NCBI RefSeq assembly: GCF_049341065.1
Contig: NZ_JBMPIX010000022.1
Coordinates: 6,145-70,144 of the forward strand
DNA: 64,000 nt
Direction: 5' to 3'
DNA from: Pacificoceanicola sp049341065
GTDB taxonomy: Bacteria > Pseudomonadota > Alphaproteobacteria > Rhodobacterales > Rhodobacteraceae
The position numbers and the translations under genes were made by a program. Under the pieces are notes generated by a model, which was given only the letters and a program-made list of their open reading frames with translations, was not told the origin of the DNA and did no database searches. Below, piece after piece: positions 26,621 to 37,000 of the stretch (position 1 is its first letter; every line of letters begins with the position of its first letter).

Positions 26621-27137
26621 CCCTTCGGAATCATATGCCAAGTGGCGAACACTAGAGCCCCTCGGCTTCGCCTGGCGGCAGCGTCCGCCTTGCAAGAGGG
26701 ATGCAGACCCGTCAGAGCTGAAAGCGGATCGTGATGGCGACCATGTGACAAACGGCTTGGGGTGGCTCAGGATGAGACAGACCAAGACGTATTGGCACAG
26801 GAAGACAGCAAGGTCGGAATTCAGGGCGGAGCCTCAGCAGCCCGACCCCGCTTGCGGGGCTTGCCCATGTCGAAACCTTCACCATCACAGTCACGCACAT
26901 CGCAGCATGGAAGCCTATTTCGCAGGTGCAGTATTGTGTTCGGCCCATAGCCGACATCCGAACCCTGTCGGTGCCGCCCGGCGATATACCTGAAAGCGGA
27001 CACCCAACTCTTGCGGAACGGAAAACCACCCGATCCGTAAGACACGGCTGCCGCCGTCGGCGGATGCGTGCGGTTCAAGCTGTGCAAAGCGCCGTTCTCT
27101 CGGTATCGTTGGCCAAGGGCGTAAGGGATGTTCAATA
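26621..27137. other. Intergenic stretch without a supported gene
   Basis: About 520 bases between the small hypothetical gene and the OLD-family nuclease. Frames exist on both strands but none has a ribosome binding site, family resemblance or coding-like composition. The promoter of the downstream pair should lie near its right end. Nothing else is seen. Confidence 0.4.
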
Positions 27138-29051
27138 GTGCAAATAAGTCGACTTAAAATATCAAACTTTCGCTCTATCAAAGAGGCAGAAATTCAGTTT
27201 GGTGCGGTTACAGTCCTTATAGGGACCAACAACGCCGGGAAATCGGCAATACTGGAAGCGATCCGCATCGCGCTGACCAGACGGTGGGGACAGCGCGGAA
27301 CCGGATTCACTGAATATGATGTGCATCTATGCGACGGCAGGCCAGATCCAAAAGTCGGCGATCCAGTTGTTATCGAGGTCGAGCTCCAGGAGGCTGTAGC
27401 CAACGAGTGGCCCGAGGACCTCCAAGGCGAACTAGAAGACATCATCCAGCTCGACCCGGTAACCGGCCGTGCGTCGATCATCATGCGCGTCAGCTGCTCA
27501 TGGGACGCGGCCGAAGAGAGTTTCGTTCCACGATGGGAATTCCTGAACGTCGACAGGAACCCACTCGCCGGGCGCGGCGCCCGCGCCGTCAATCTCCAGG
27601 AATTCTTCCAGTTTCTGCCTGTATTCTACCTTGAGGCGCTTCGCGACGTCACAGACGAATTTTCCTCAAGGAGCCAATTCTGGGGCAAGTTGCTTCGGAC
27701 GGTGCAAATTCCCGAGCCTCTCGAACAGAGATCAAAGCGTATTTTCGATCTCTTGAATCGACGCCTACTCGATGCTGATCCGCTTCTGACCAATCTTGCC
27801 ACCGGTCTTTCCCATATCAGTAGTGTCGCCGCCTCCGACGCACCGGGTCAAGCTGACTTACGGCTGTTGCCCCTCAATACATGGGATATCCTCTCGAAGG
27901 CGGAGGTCATCTATCAGACGGAGGGCGGCAAACCGTGGCTCCCGTTGGCGCGGCACGGTCAAGGTGTGCAGAGCCTTTCTGTGATGTTCCTCTTCAAAGC
28001 ATTCGTTGAACTGATCCTTAGCGACCTGTATCGGCCTGAAAGCACGGCTGTCTTGGCGCTGGAGGAGCCGGAGACACATCTTCATCCGCAGGCGGCCCGC
28101 AGCCTTTGGCGTCATATCAGTGAACTGCCAGGCCAGAAGATCGTAACAACACATTCGCCGTACTTCCTTCAGCACGTTCCCTTCCGCGATATTCGCGTTG
28201 TCCGTGTCGAGGCCAACGGCACAACGGTGAGCTCACTCCCTCGGCAATTCCGCGCGCCCGTTCCGCATGTTCCTCAGATCGACGCCATCATCGCCGACTC
28301 TGACGGAATCATCACCTATGACCGCAGCCTCAACGAACTCGTTTTATCCGGCACGTTGCCCGAAAACCAGTATCGCAATCTCCTCGTGGCCTATGCCGGA
28401 CGCCCCGACACGCAGGGCATCCACGCTGCACTGCGAAAAGCATGCGATGCATCGCAGGAGTTTATCTCTGACGCAGAATTGGAGAAACTCGGGACATTTG
28501 CCCGGCGAATCCGCGGCGAAATTTTCTTCGCACGCCGATGGCTTCTCGTTGAAGGGCAATCCGAATACCAACTTGTTCATGGCATCGCCAAAGGCTTGGG
28601 CTATGATCTCGATGAACACGGCGTCGCCGTCATCGATTTTCAGAATAATGGCAGCCCGGAAATTTTTGCGGTACTTGCACGAGCGCTGGGTTATCCATGG
28701 CTTGCCGTCGTAGACGGAGACCACGCAGGGCATGATTACATCGCCAGGATCACCGCCAGAAATTTCTCTGCCGCAGAAATCGCACGACGTACCTACTCTT
28801 TGCCTGCCGGATTTCTTGAGCAGCAGCTCGTAGAAGATGGTCTGCAAAACGAACTAAAAGCGATCCTCGTCTCTTTTGGAAATGCAGCGGCGACGGACTT
28901 TGACAATGAAACGTTGATTTCGGCACTCGAGAACGACAAGAGTGGCTATGCTGCTGTTCTCGCGAAACAGTGCGCCGAGAACCAGGCGCTGGCTCAGCGC
29001 ATGCCTGCACCGTTCCGCGATGCAATCCTGGCACTCAGAGGCCTCACATGA
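27138..29051 (+). CDS. gajA: GajA-like OLD-family ATPase/Toprim nuclease (Gabija-like)
   Basis: A 637-residue protein. The N-terminal ABC-type ATPase has Walker A LIGTNNAGKSAIL (residues 28-40), the family motif FRSIKEAEI, and a C-terminal half-domain with LALEEPETHLHPQA and VTTHSPYFL. A Toprim domain follows, with the acidic residues of LLVEGQSEYQ (about 468) and AVVDGDHAG (about 524). This is the layout of OLD nucleases and of GajA. It starts at GTG 27138, with AAGGGA about ten bases upstream, and overlaps the UvrD helicase gene by four bases. Gabija nucleases are activated when phage activity lowers nucleotide pools. A class 2 OLD protein not acting as Gabija is the alternative name. Confidence 0.85.
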   Translation: MQISRLKISNFRSIKEAEIQFGAVTVLIGTNNAGKSAILEAIRIALTRRWGQRGTGFTEYDVHLCDGRPDPKVGDPVVIEVELQEAVANEWPEDLQGELEDIIQLDPVTGRASIIMRVSCSWDAAEESFVPRWEFLNVDRNPLAGRGARAVNLQEFFQFLPVFYLEALRDVTDEFSSRSQFWGKLLRTVQIPEPLEQRSKRIFDLLNRRLLDADPLLTNLATGLSHISSVAASDAPGQADLRLLPLNTWDILSKAEVIYQTEGGKPWLPLARHGQGVQSLSVMFLFKAFVELILSDLYRPESTAVLALEEPETHLHPQAARSLWRHISELPGQKIVTTHSPYFLQHVPFRDIRVVRVEANGTTVSSLPRQFRAPVPHVPQIDAIIADSDGIITYDRSLNELVLSGTLPENQYRNLLVAYAGRPDTQGIHAALRKACDASQEFISDAELEKLGTFARRIRGEIFFARRWLLVEGQSEYQLVHGIAKGLGYDLDEHGVAVIDFQNNGSPEIFAVLARALGYPWLAVVDGDHAGHDYIARITARNFSAAEIARRTYSLPAGFLEQQLVEDGLQNELKAILVSFGNAAATDFDNETLISALENDKSGYAAVLAKQCAENQALAQRMPAPFRDAILALRGLT

Positions 29052-30964
29052 CCGATTCCTCCCTCAGCGTCGCATTGTCAGAACTGACCGAGGCTCAAAG
29101 CGTTGCTGTCGCTTGGCGCGATGGCCCGATGTTCGTTCTCGCCGGCCCCGGCTCCGGTAAGACCCGAGTGTTGACAACACGTGTCGCCAAATTGCTCGCC
29201 GACACGCCGGATCGTTCGTTCCGCGTCCTGGCTCTAACCTTCACCAACAAGGCCGCTGACGAAATGTCCGCCCGCGTCACTGCACTGGTACCTGAACAGG
29301 AGCGCCGTGCTCTCATCGGGACCTTTCACTCGTTCTGCATGCAGATGCTGCAACAGCACGGCTCCCACATTGGCATCAACCCTGATTTTGCGATCTACTC
29401 GCTCGACGTAGATCGTCAGGAAATTCTGCGCGACGCGATCAAACAAGCGGGCCTGAGGCCAGACGACGTTCGGCTGCTGTCTACCATTGACAAGCTTAAG
29501 TCGCAGCTCATCCAGCCGGCAGGCTCGGCCCGATACTTTCGTGATCCGTCTGATGGCTCACGCGTGGAGCAGGTATACGCCGCTTACGAGGCGGCGCTCA
29601 CCCAAGCCAACGCCCTAGATTTTGGTTCGCTCATCGCCCAAGCTCATCGGCTAGTCACAGCCTTCCCCGGCATTGCTGGACGCTATCGCAAGACCTATGC
29701 CTACTGGATGTTCGACGAGTTTCAGGACACTACCGACGGGCAGTACCGACTAATCCGCGCGCTTGCCGGCGAGGATTTCAGGAATGTCTTCGCCGTTGCC
29801 GACGATGACCAGATCATCTACCAGTGGAACGGTGCGAGCTACCAACAGATCCAGCGGTTCCGGGCCGACTTTTCCCCGCAGGAATTGCAGCTTCCTACAA
29901 ACTACCGTTGTCCACCTGCAATTGTTTCTGTCGCCAACCGTCTTGTGGTCCACAATCTGCAGCGCACGACTGCCAAGCAGCCGCTGGAGGCGGGCAAAAC
30001 CTCGCTGAAGTATCCCGATGAACAGCACATCTGCGTCCTACGCTATTCCACCGACGACGTGGAAGCCGCGTCGATTGCGGAAGGCATCGCCAAAATCGAC
30101 CGCGCTCAATGGGGAGAGGTCGCGGTACTGGCCCGCACGCGCTACATGCTCGAAAAGCTTCAATCCGCCCTAACGCAAAAGCAGGTCAACGCGGTCATTT
30201 CTCAGCGCCGCGATGATTTCAGATCACCTCAATTCCTATGGCTCGCTGCCGTACTTCGCCAAGGGCTGCGTCCGCTTGATCGACGTGCGCTGGAAATCCT
30301 GACCGGCGCTTTCAATCGTTGGTTTGGCACTGACGCCCGTGTCGATCTCATCGTTACCGCCACCGAACTGACCGAACGCTCCCTGCTCGATGAATGGGCG
30401 GTAGCGGTCAAAGCCGGGCTTGGAGATGACGTCAATGGCAACGCTCTCGTCGACCTAGCTGCAACCTTCGCAAAGGAGCCCGCGCGGTTCAGGCAGTTTG
30501 TTGATGCAGTCCTCGCGATGATCCCGGCGCAGGACGATGAAGCCAGTGACATTGCAGAAGACCGGGCGGCTTGGTCCGATCTTGTGAGAAGTATCGGTAA
30601 AACCATCGGCCGCGATGCGCCGCTTGAACAGTTTCTTCAGGAACTGGCCATCCGCTCAAAGGAGGCCCCAGTCGGCAGCAATACCGTGACCCTTATGACG
30701 ATCCACGGCGCCAAGGGGAAGGAATTCGATCATGTTTATGTGGTCGGACTGGCGGAGGACATCTTGCCGAGCTTTCAAAGCCTGAAAGCAGGCGAGAATA
30801 GCGCTGAAATGGAAGAGGAGCGACGCAACTGCTTCGTGGCTATCACGCGTGCGCGAGAGTGGCTCTGCCTCTCCTATGCCGACAACTATCGGGGATGGAA
30901 TAAGCAGCCGTCACGTTTTTTACTTGAGATGGGTTTCTCGTTGCCCGATCAACCATCGCAGTGA
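29048..30964 (+). CDS. gajB: GajB-like UvrD/PcrA helicase (Gabija-like)
   Basis: A 638-residue superfamily 1A helicase. Motifs in order: Q-motif region LTEAQSVAVAW, Walker A AGPGSGKTRV, motif Ia LTFTNKAADEM, motif II DEFQDTTDGQ, motif III VADDDQIIYQWNGA, motif IV QLPTNYRCP, motif V MTIHGAKGKEFDHVYVVGL and motif VI VAITRARE. ATG 29048 overlaps the nuclease gene stop (ATGA). Canonical GajB is nearer 500 residues, so this is longer and keeps a complete UvrD layout. Because it is coupled to the OLD gene I infer that the two proteins act as one complex. Confidence 0.85.
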   Translation: MTDSSLSVALSELTEAQSVAVAWRDGPMFVLAGPGSGKTRVLTTRVAKLLADTPDRSFRVLALTFTNKAADEMSARVTALVPEQERRALIGTFHSFCMQMLQQHGSHIGINPDFAIYSLDVDRQEILRDAIKQAGLRPDDVRLLSTIDKLKSQLIQPAGSARYFRDPSDGSRVEQVYAAYEAALTQANALDFGSLIAQAHRLVTAFPGIAGRYRKTYAYWMFDEFQDTTDGQYRLIRALAGEDFRNVFAVADDDQIIYQWNGASYQQIQRFRADFSPQELQLPTNYRCPPAIVSVANRLVVHNLQRTTAKQPLEAGKTSLKYPDEQHICVLRYSTDDVEAASIAEGIAKIDRAQWGEVAVLARTRYMLEKLQSALTQKQVNAVISQRRDDFRSPQFLWLAAVLRQGLRPLDRRALEILTGAFNRWFGTDARVDLIVTATELTERSLLDEWAVAVKAGLGDDVNGNALVDLAATFAKEPARFRQFVDAVLAMIPAQDDEASDIAEDRAAWSDLVRSIGKTIGRDAPLEQFLQELAIRSKEAPVGSNTVTLMTIHGAKGKEFDHVYVVGLAEDILPSFQSLKAGENSAEMEEERRNCFVAITRAREWLCLSYADNYRGWNKQPSRFLLEMGFSLPDQPSQ

Positions 30965-31100
30965 AGCTCTGATCAATTCAGCACCAAGTGGCTGGCACGC
31001 AGGACAATGATGACGACCCTAGGAATGTCCGCTCAGGTCATTGCACCAAGCCTCCGGCGCAGAAGCAGCGAACAACTGGAAGGTCCCACAAAGCCGCCCG

Positions 31101-31385
31101 TCACTCGGCCTTGCTGAACTCCCGCGCGAGAATTTCCCGCGCATGCGCGACCCCTTCTGGGGTCAGGCTCAGCGATTTCGCCTTGTTTTTGGGATCAAAA
31201 ATCAGGCCTTTCTCGAAAAGCCGGTTGGTGATGGCCCAATCGATTCCCTTCCAGACCTGATCGCCGTAATGCAGCGTCAGGCTAAGGATCGCGAGAGCCG
31301 CATCATCGATCTTGTCAGTGTCGAGTGCCATCTCCCCCTCGTTTTCCTGTGTCTGCCCGCTTTTCGAACCGCGGCCGCGCATCAT
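31101..31385 (-). CDS. DUF6429 family small protein
   Basis: A 94-residue protein matching the DUF6429 pattern: DKIDDAALAILSLTLH, WKGIDWAITNRLFEKGLI and LTPEGVAHA, which looks like a winged helix-turn-helix. It starts at ATG 31385, overlapping the stop of the WGR gene by four bases (ATGA); ATG 31331 is an internal alternative. Function unknown; the fold suggests DNA binding. Confidence 0.7.
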   Translation of the reverse strand: MMRGRGSKSGQTQENEGEMALDTDKIDDAALAILSLTLHYGDQVWKGIDWAITNRLFEKGLIFDPKNKAKSLSLTPEGVAHAREILAREFSKAE

Positions 31386-31639
31386 GCATAACCCCGCCGC
31401 TTCTTTATCGCCGCAAGTTTCATCAGCGCGGTTACGGCGCGCCCTTCATCTGGATGCTGCTCAATCATCATCTGCCCGCGCGCGCCAATGCGGCCCCATT
31501 CGCGCACCAAGCTGGCGCCCCCAAAGAGATCGAGCTGAATGCTCATGCGGTAAAACCGCCGCATGTTGCAGGCTGGATCGATCCGCCGCATCTGCAGGTC
31601 GGTCGGGAACACCTCAAGTTGAGCGACAGAGTGAGACAT
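31382..31639 (-). CDS. WGR domain protein
   Basis: An 85-residue protein consisting of a WGR domain: MRRFYRMSIQLDLFGGASL, VREWGRIGARGQMMIEQHP and a C-terminal helix ending AIKKRRGYA. WGR domains bind nucleic acid in PARPs and in small plasmid proteins. I start it at ATG 31639 (MSHSVAQL); a TTG 27 bases further upstream is also open. It is coupled to the DUF6429 gene. Confidence 0.75.
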   Translation of the reverse strand: MSHSVAQLEVFPTDLQMRRIDPACNMRRFYRMSIQLDLFGGASLVREWGRIGARGQMMIEQHPDEGRAVTALMKLAAIKKRRGYA

Positions 31640-31724
31640 ATCGTGATCCAGCAGGCTTTCTTCCAAAATATCAGGTGGAAGCCTGCTCTTCCACCTCGAT
31701 TTCCCCGCGAGAGGAAAAGGGGGC

Positions 31725-32657
31725 TCATGCCCCCTTCTCGAACTTCATGACCGGGATGCCGAGCTTTTTGGCCTTGTCAGCAAGGTTCTCCTGGATGCCG
31801 GTGCCCGGAAAGACGAGAACACCCACGGGGAGCACATCCAGCATCGCGTCGTTGCGCTTGAAGGGCGCGGCCTTGGCGTGCTTGGTCCAATCGGGCTTGA
31901 AGGCCACCTGTGTAACGCCCCGGGCCTCGGCCCATTTGGCGGCGATGAGCTCTGCGCCCTTCGGGCTACCACCGTGCAAGAGCACCATATCGGGATACTT
32001 GGTGCGGACCTGATCGAGCTTGCCCCAGATCAGGCGGTGATCGTTGAAGTCGGTCCCGCCGGTGAGGGCGACCTTGGGGCCTGCGGGCAACATCACCTCG
32101 GTTTCTGCGCGGCGCTTGGCGGCCAGGAAGTCGCGGCTGTCGATGAGCGCCGCGGTCATGTGCTGACGGTTCACCATCGAGCCGGTGCGGGGCCGCCAGG
32201 TCGATCCAGTGTGATGGACGAACTCGGTGGCGGCGTGATCGCGCATCATGTCCATGCAGTTCCGACGTTCGATCAGGGTCAGGCCTTCGGCCGTCAGGCG
32301 TTCGAGTTCGGTGGATTTCACCTCGGAGCCGTCCTGCTCCCGCTGGAGGCGGCGCTGCACCTGCTCGTTCTCGTCGAGCGACCGCTCAATCCTCGCCGTG
32401 GCGCGGTGAAAGAGGTTGACCTGGCCCCAGAGCACCTCTTCGAGGTCGGGTTCCATGCGGGTGTCTTCCAGGGTCGCGACGAGGGCATCGAAAATGTCTG
32501 CGACGGCGACCGCAAGGCGCTGCCCATCGGGCATTGGGCGCGGATCGGGCTCATCAAAGGGGCGGTAGCCGTAAAGCTGCAACTCGTCGAGCGCATGGGC
32601 GGTCTGGGATGCGGTGTGGGCGGGTTCATACGTGTCGTCGTGAGTGTGGATCGTCAT
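31725..32657 (-). CDS. DUF2493 (SLOG superfamily) protein
   Basis: A 310-residue protein. The N-terminal 160 residues are helical. The C-terminal part is the DUF2493 Rossmann-like domain: KVALTGGTDFNDHRLIWGKL, VLLHGGSPKGAELIAAKWAEA and VLVFPGTGIQENLADKAK. DUF2493/YspA-like domains are in the SLOG group, which binds nucleotide-derived ligands. The gene is near-universal on Rhodobacterales and Rhizobiales plasmids beside the Toprim primase-like gene, as here. A large inverted repeat lies directly upstream. Confidence 0.8.
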   Translation of the reverse strand: MTIHTHDDTYEPAHTASQTAHALDELQLYGYRPFDEPDPRPMPDGQRLAVAVADIFDALVATLEDTRMEPDLEEVLWGQVNLFHRATARIERSLDENEQVQRRLQREQDGSEVKSTELERLTAEGLTLIERRNCMDMMRDHAATEFVHHTGSTWRPRTGSMVNRQHMTAALIDSRDFLAAKRRAETEVMLPAGPKVALTGGTDFNDHRLIWGKLDQVRTKYPDMVLLHGGSPKGAELIAAKWAEARGVTQVAFKPDWTKHAKAAPFKRNDAMLDVLPVGVLVFPGTGIQENLADKAKKLGIPVMKFEKGA

Positions 32658-32732
32658 CAGTTTCTTGCCTCCGGGCCTGTCTCATCCGCGCGACAACCCG
32701 CGCGGCCTTCATGGGCTGCGAAAGCTGTCACT

Positions 32733-32875
32733 GGGGACGCCCCCTCACCCCGCCTTCGGGGCCGGAACGCATGTGGAGGAGGGCGGCAGGCAAGCTATTT
32801 GTTTCGCGATGCAAAGCGGGGGCTCGTCCCCCGCGGCGGAAATAGCTTGCCTGCCGCCCTTGATGAGGCGTCCCC
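32733..32875. repeat. Three-level nested inverted repeat
   Basis: Outer arms GGGGACGCC (32733-32741) and GGCGTCCCC (32867-32875), perfect 20-base middle arms GGGCGGCAGGCAAGCTATTT (32781-32800) and its complement (32840-32859), and an inner hairpin GCGGGGG/CCCCCGC (32816-32834). The region 32658-33027 holds no gene. The element could be a mobile palindromic repeat, a strong bidirectional terminator or a structured leader of the DUF2493 gene. Confidence 0.8.
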
Positions 32876-33027
32876 TTTGACGGCCGCCTGCCCATCTCTT
32901 GAAGGCCGCTCGGGTGTCGGGTGGATGAGATTTACCCGGGAAGAGGCAAAGGTGATGATCCACACCCGCGACAGGACTGCAGGACCCCTACCCCCTCTGC
33001 CCCTGACCGCCCCCTGCGCGATGCGGC

Positions 33028-34059
33028 TCAGCCCAACAGGCGTTGGCGATCCTCAAGCCCGATCTGCCCTGCCAGATGCTGGCGCAGCGCCTCCTTGCCG
33101 TTCGCGCGGAGATCATCGTTGAAATCTCCGAGCAGCGGTTCCAACACCCGAACGGCAATCCCGACCTCGGTTGCTCTGGCGCTCAACCTCTCTGCCGCGC
33201 GTTGCCCGGCCGGATCGCGGTCGATGGCGATGTAAAGGCGCTGCAGCCCCTTCGGCAACTGGACCGCCCCGAGGTGACCCGACGAGAGCGCCGCCCAGAC
33301 GGGAAGGCCGGGGGCCGCTTCGGACAGGGACAGCATGGTCTCGATGCCCTCGCCGATCACGAGGATGTCATCATGCGGGGTCAGCCTGACGGCATTGCCG
33401 AGGAGGTGACCCATGGCACGCCGCTGCGTCTCGACAGCCGCCTTTCCCTGTCCGTCAGGCGCCAACCAGGTGCGATGCACGCCCTGCAAGGCCCCTGCCC
33501 CATCGGTGACAGCCGCGATCAGCGCCGGTCTGGGGATGCTTCGGGTCTGACCCTCATCCCGATGCCAGCACTTCGGGTGGAAGCGCAGCGCGCTCATCGT
33601 GCCGCCTTGGGTGATGCCTCGGGAGCGGAGGTAGGTGTCGGCAAGCGTGCCTGCGACCGGCACCGAGGCTGCAAACAATCGCGCCGCCGCCGCTGGCGTG
33701 CCACCGGGGGCTTTGGCCTTCTTCGGCACTGGCGTATTCGGGAGGGACGGCTGGGGACGGCCTAGATGCGCACGGGCCTCGGCCAGAAGATCGGGAAAGC
33801 GCGAGATCCCGGTTCGCTCGCGGATGATATCGAGGAGATCGCCATGCTCACCCGTGGCGCCGTCCGTGAACTTGCCGGCAGCACCCGGCCCTGACGCAGG
33901 CCCAGTCAGCCGCACGAAGAGCGACCGGCCAGGGTTGTTCTGCAAATCGCCCACAATCCAGTAGGACCCTTCCCGCCGTCCGGCGGGAAGGTAGGCGCGA
34001 CACACGCTCTCTGCGTTCTCCGCCAGACCGCGGATCACATCTTCAGTCTCAGAATACAT
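33028..34059 (-). CDS. Toprim domain, primase-like plasmid protein
   Basis: A 343-residue protein with an N-terminal zinc-free primase-like region (FTDGATGEHGDLLDIIRERTG), a middle segment with ADTYLRSRGIT and LRFHPKCWHRDEG, and a Toprim domain: ILVIGEGIETMLSLSEA then LYIAIDRDPAGQRAAERL. This is the layout of the plasmid-borne 'DUF7146/Toprim' proteins. It likely acts in plasmid lagging-strand or post-transfer synthesis. It lies three bases downstream of the strawberry-notch-like gene, so they form an operon. Confidence 0.82.
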   Translation of the reverse strand: MYSETEDVIRGLAENAESVCRAYLPAGRREGSYWIVGDLQNNPGRSLFVRLTGPASGPGAAGKFTDGATGEHGDLLDIIRERTGISRFPDLLAEARAHLGRPQPSLPNTPVPKKAKAPGGTPAAAARLFAASVPVAGTLADTYLRSRGITQGGTMSALRFHPKCWHRDEGQTRSIPRPALIAAVTDGAGALQGVHRTWLAPDGQGKAAVETQRRAMGHLLGNAVRLTPHDDILVIGEGIETMLSLSEAAPGLPVWAALSSGHLGAVQLPKGLQRLYIAIDRDPAGQRAAERLSARATEVGIAVRVLEPLLGDFNDDLRANGKEALRQHLAGQIGLEDRQRLLG

Positions 34060-34062
34060 GGC

Positions 34063-37000
34063 TCAGCACCCTCCGCGCGCATGTAGTTCTGTCACAGGAC
34101 AACGTGCAAGCAGACGATCAAGCACTGCGATGCCGCTCGAGTCTGTTGGGCAGAAGAGCCGCAGTTTCCAGCTGATGATCTCCGAGAAGAACCCATCTGC
34201 CTTCAGCCGGTCCTTGGCGGCACCCAAAAAGCCGGACAGTTCGATCCGGTTCACCCCCATGACGCGGGACCGGTGCAACTCCATCCCCTCGGCCAGCCGC
34301 ACCACGGTCTTGCCCTCCAGAACGAGGGCATGAACCTGTGCGGCTGTCAGCTGCGGCGCGTCAGCGGCCAGCGTGGCCGCGACCCAAGACGGCGAGACGC
34401 GGCGACCGATGATGCGCTGACCATCGTCGGTTTGTAGCCGGTAGACGCGGGTCTCGTCCTGCGGCAGTTGCTTCCAGATCGGCAGCAAAAGCCCCGCCAC
34501 GATATGCAGGGTGGTTTCCGAGAACTCCGGCACTTCAGCCAGTTCCGCGGTCCATGCGGCGGCGAAGGCCGCCCGATCTGCTTCGAGCCAATGGGTGTCC
34601 TCCATCATCCGGGCAGGGACAGTGCTGGCCTCCGTTGGCCGGATCAGCCGCAAGCGGGGCTCGATGGTGCCGTCATCCAACATCAGGCTAGTGGCTGGAA
34701 CCTGCACCGCCGCCCGGCCCGAACGGCTGTTGACCAGCAGGCGCGCCTTTGGATCACCGAGCCAGTCCAGCGCATCGGCCAGCGAGGTCGGCGTATTGCG
34801 CCGCTTCTCCGCGATGGTCAGCAGTTGGGTTTCCGCGCCGGAGCCGGGATGGGTGTAGATCACCCGTGCGTCCGTCACCTGAAAGCTCTCGGCGCGCAGC
34901 GTCTCGAGCCCGAGATCATAGACCCCGGCCGCGATAGCGCCCTCGATTCGCTGGTCGAGGAGTTCCTCGAAGGCCGCGAAGAGCACGGCCTGCATGTCGA
35001 TCGTCAGCGCCAGCAGGCGATTGAGGAAGGTCGTGATCGGGGGCAGATCATCCTTCAGCCCATTGTCATCGGTCAGGCTGAGACCTGTGGCATCCTCGAA
35101 AGCGCCAAGTGAGCACCCCGCGACATCGCCGCGATAGATGCGGCGGTAAAGCTGGCGCAAGGCATCGCGGGCATAGGGAGACTCCAGATTGTCCTCGGGC
35201 CGGAACAGCCCCTGCCCGCCGGTTTGACGCTGGCCGCGCGTGATCGCCCCGAGCGTGTCGAGGCGACGCGCGATGGTCGACAGGAACCTCTTTTCTGCTT
35301 TCACATTCGTGGCGACGGGGCGGAACAGTGGCGGCTGCGCCTGATTGGTGCGGTTGGTGCGCCCGAGGCCCTGGATCGCGGCATCGGCCTTCCAGCCCGG
35401 CTCGAGCAGGTAGTGGACCCGCAGGCGCTGGTTCTTGGCGCCCAGATCGGCGTGATAGCTGCGCCCCGTGCCACCCGCATCCGAGAAGATCAGGATGCGC
35501 TTCTGGTCATCCATGAACGCGGCGGTTTCCGCGAGATTGGCAGACCCCGCCCGGGATTCGACCACGAGGCGCGCCGCATGCCCTTCGCCCTTGCGCACGA
35601 TGCGGCGCGAGCGGCCTGTCACTTCCGCCACCAGATCAGTGCCGAAGCGCTGGACGATCTGGTCCAGCGCGCCGGGCACCGGCGGCAGCGAGGCCAGATG
35701 CTCGATCAGCGCATCGCGCCTGCGCGCCGCTTCACGACATTCCACTGGCTGGCCGTCGCGCGTGACGGGCCTCGAGGACAGGTTGCCTTCGCTATCGGTG
35801 AACGGCTCATAGAGCTGCACCGGGAAGGAATGGGCGAGGTAGTCCAGGCAAGCCTCTCTTGGCGTGATATCCACCCGCACATCGTTCCACTCGTCCGTGG
35901 GGATGTCCGACAGGCGGCGCTCCATCAGCGCCTCGCCTGTCGAGACGATCTGGATGACGGCCGCGTGGCCCGCGGCGAGATCGGCGTCGATGGCAGCGAT
36001 CAGGGTTGGGGTTTTCATCGAGGTCAGCAGATGGCCGAAGAAGCGCTGCTTGGCGGATTCGAAGGCCGAGCGCGCAGCGGACTTGGCCTGACGGTTCAGC
36101 GTGCCAGAATCTCCAGTGATGTTCGCCGCCTCCATCGCGGCGGCGAGGTTGTTGTGGATGATGGCGAAGGCCCCGGCATAGGCATCGTAGATGCCGCGCT
36201 GCTCAGGCGTCAGCGTATGAACCAGCATCTCGTATTCGACGCCGTCGTAGGAAAGCGACCGGGCAGTATAGAGGCCAAGGGACCGCAGGTCGCGGGCGAG
36301 GACCTCCATGGCCGCCACGCCACCTGCTTCAATCGCCTCGACGAATTCCGCGCGCGTCGCGAACGGGAAATCCTCGCCGCCCCAAAGACCGAGGCGCTGC
36401 GCATAGGCGAGGTTATGAACCGAAGTGGCCCCCGTGGCCGAGACGTAGACCACGCGGGCATTGGGCAGCTTATGCTGCAGGCGCAGGCCCGCCCTGCCCT
36501 GCTGCGAGGCCGTGACATCGCCGCGCTCGCCTTTCGATCCTGCGGCATTGGCCATGGCATGGCTTTCGTCAAACAGGATCACCCCGTCGAAATCCGCCCC
36601 CAGCCAGTCGACGATCTGGTCGACGCGGGATTTCCTGGCCCCGCGCTCCTCTGAGCGCAGCGTTGCATAGGTGGTGAACAGGATGCCCTCGGTCAGCGGG
36701 ATATCCTTGCCTTGCGCAAAGCGCGACAGCGGCGTCACCAGCAAGCGTTCCTGCCCGAGTGCGGACCAGTCGCGCTGCGCATCTTCCAGCAGCTTGTCGC
36801 TCTTCGAGATCCAGAGCGCCTTGCGCCGACCCTGAGCCCAGTTGTCGAGCACAATCCCGGCCGACTGGCGGCCCTTGCCCGCCCCGGTGCCGTCGCCAAG
36901 GAAGAACCCGCGCCGAAAACGGATGGCGTCGGGATCGTCGTCCTTGGCGGCCGAGACCATATCGCCGGTCTCATCCACACTCCAAAACCCGGCGAGATGC

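Noticed and set aside
35224..36654. 476-residue plus-strand frame opposite the strawberry-notch-like gene
   Set aside because: Shadow frame of a high-GC gene; no motif, no ribosome binding site.
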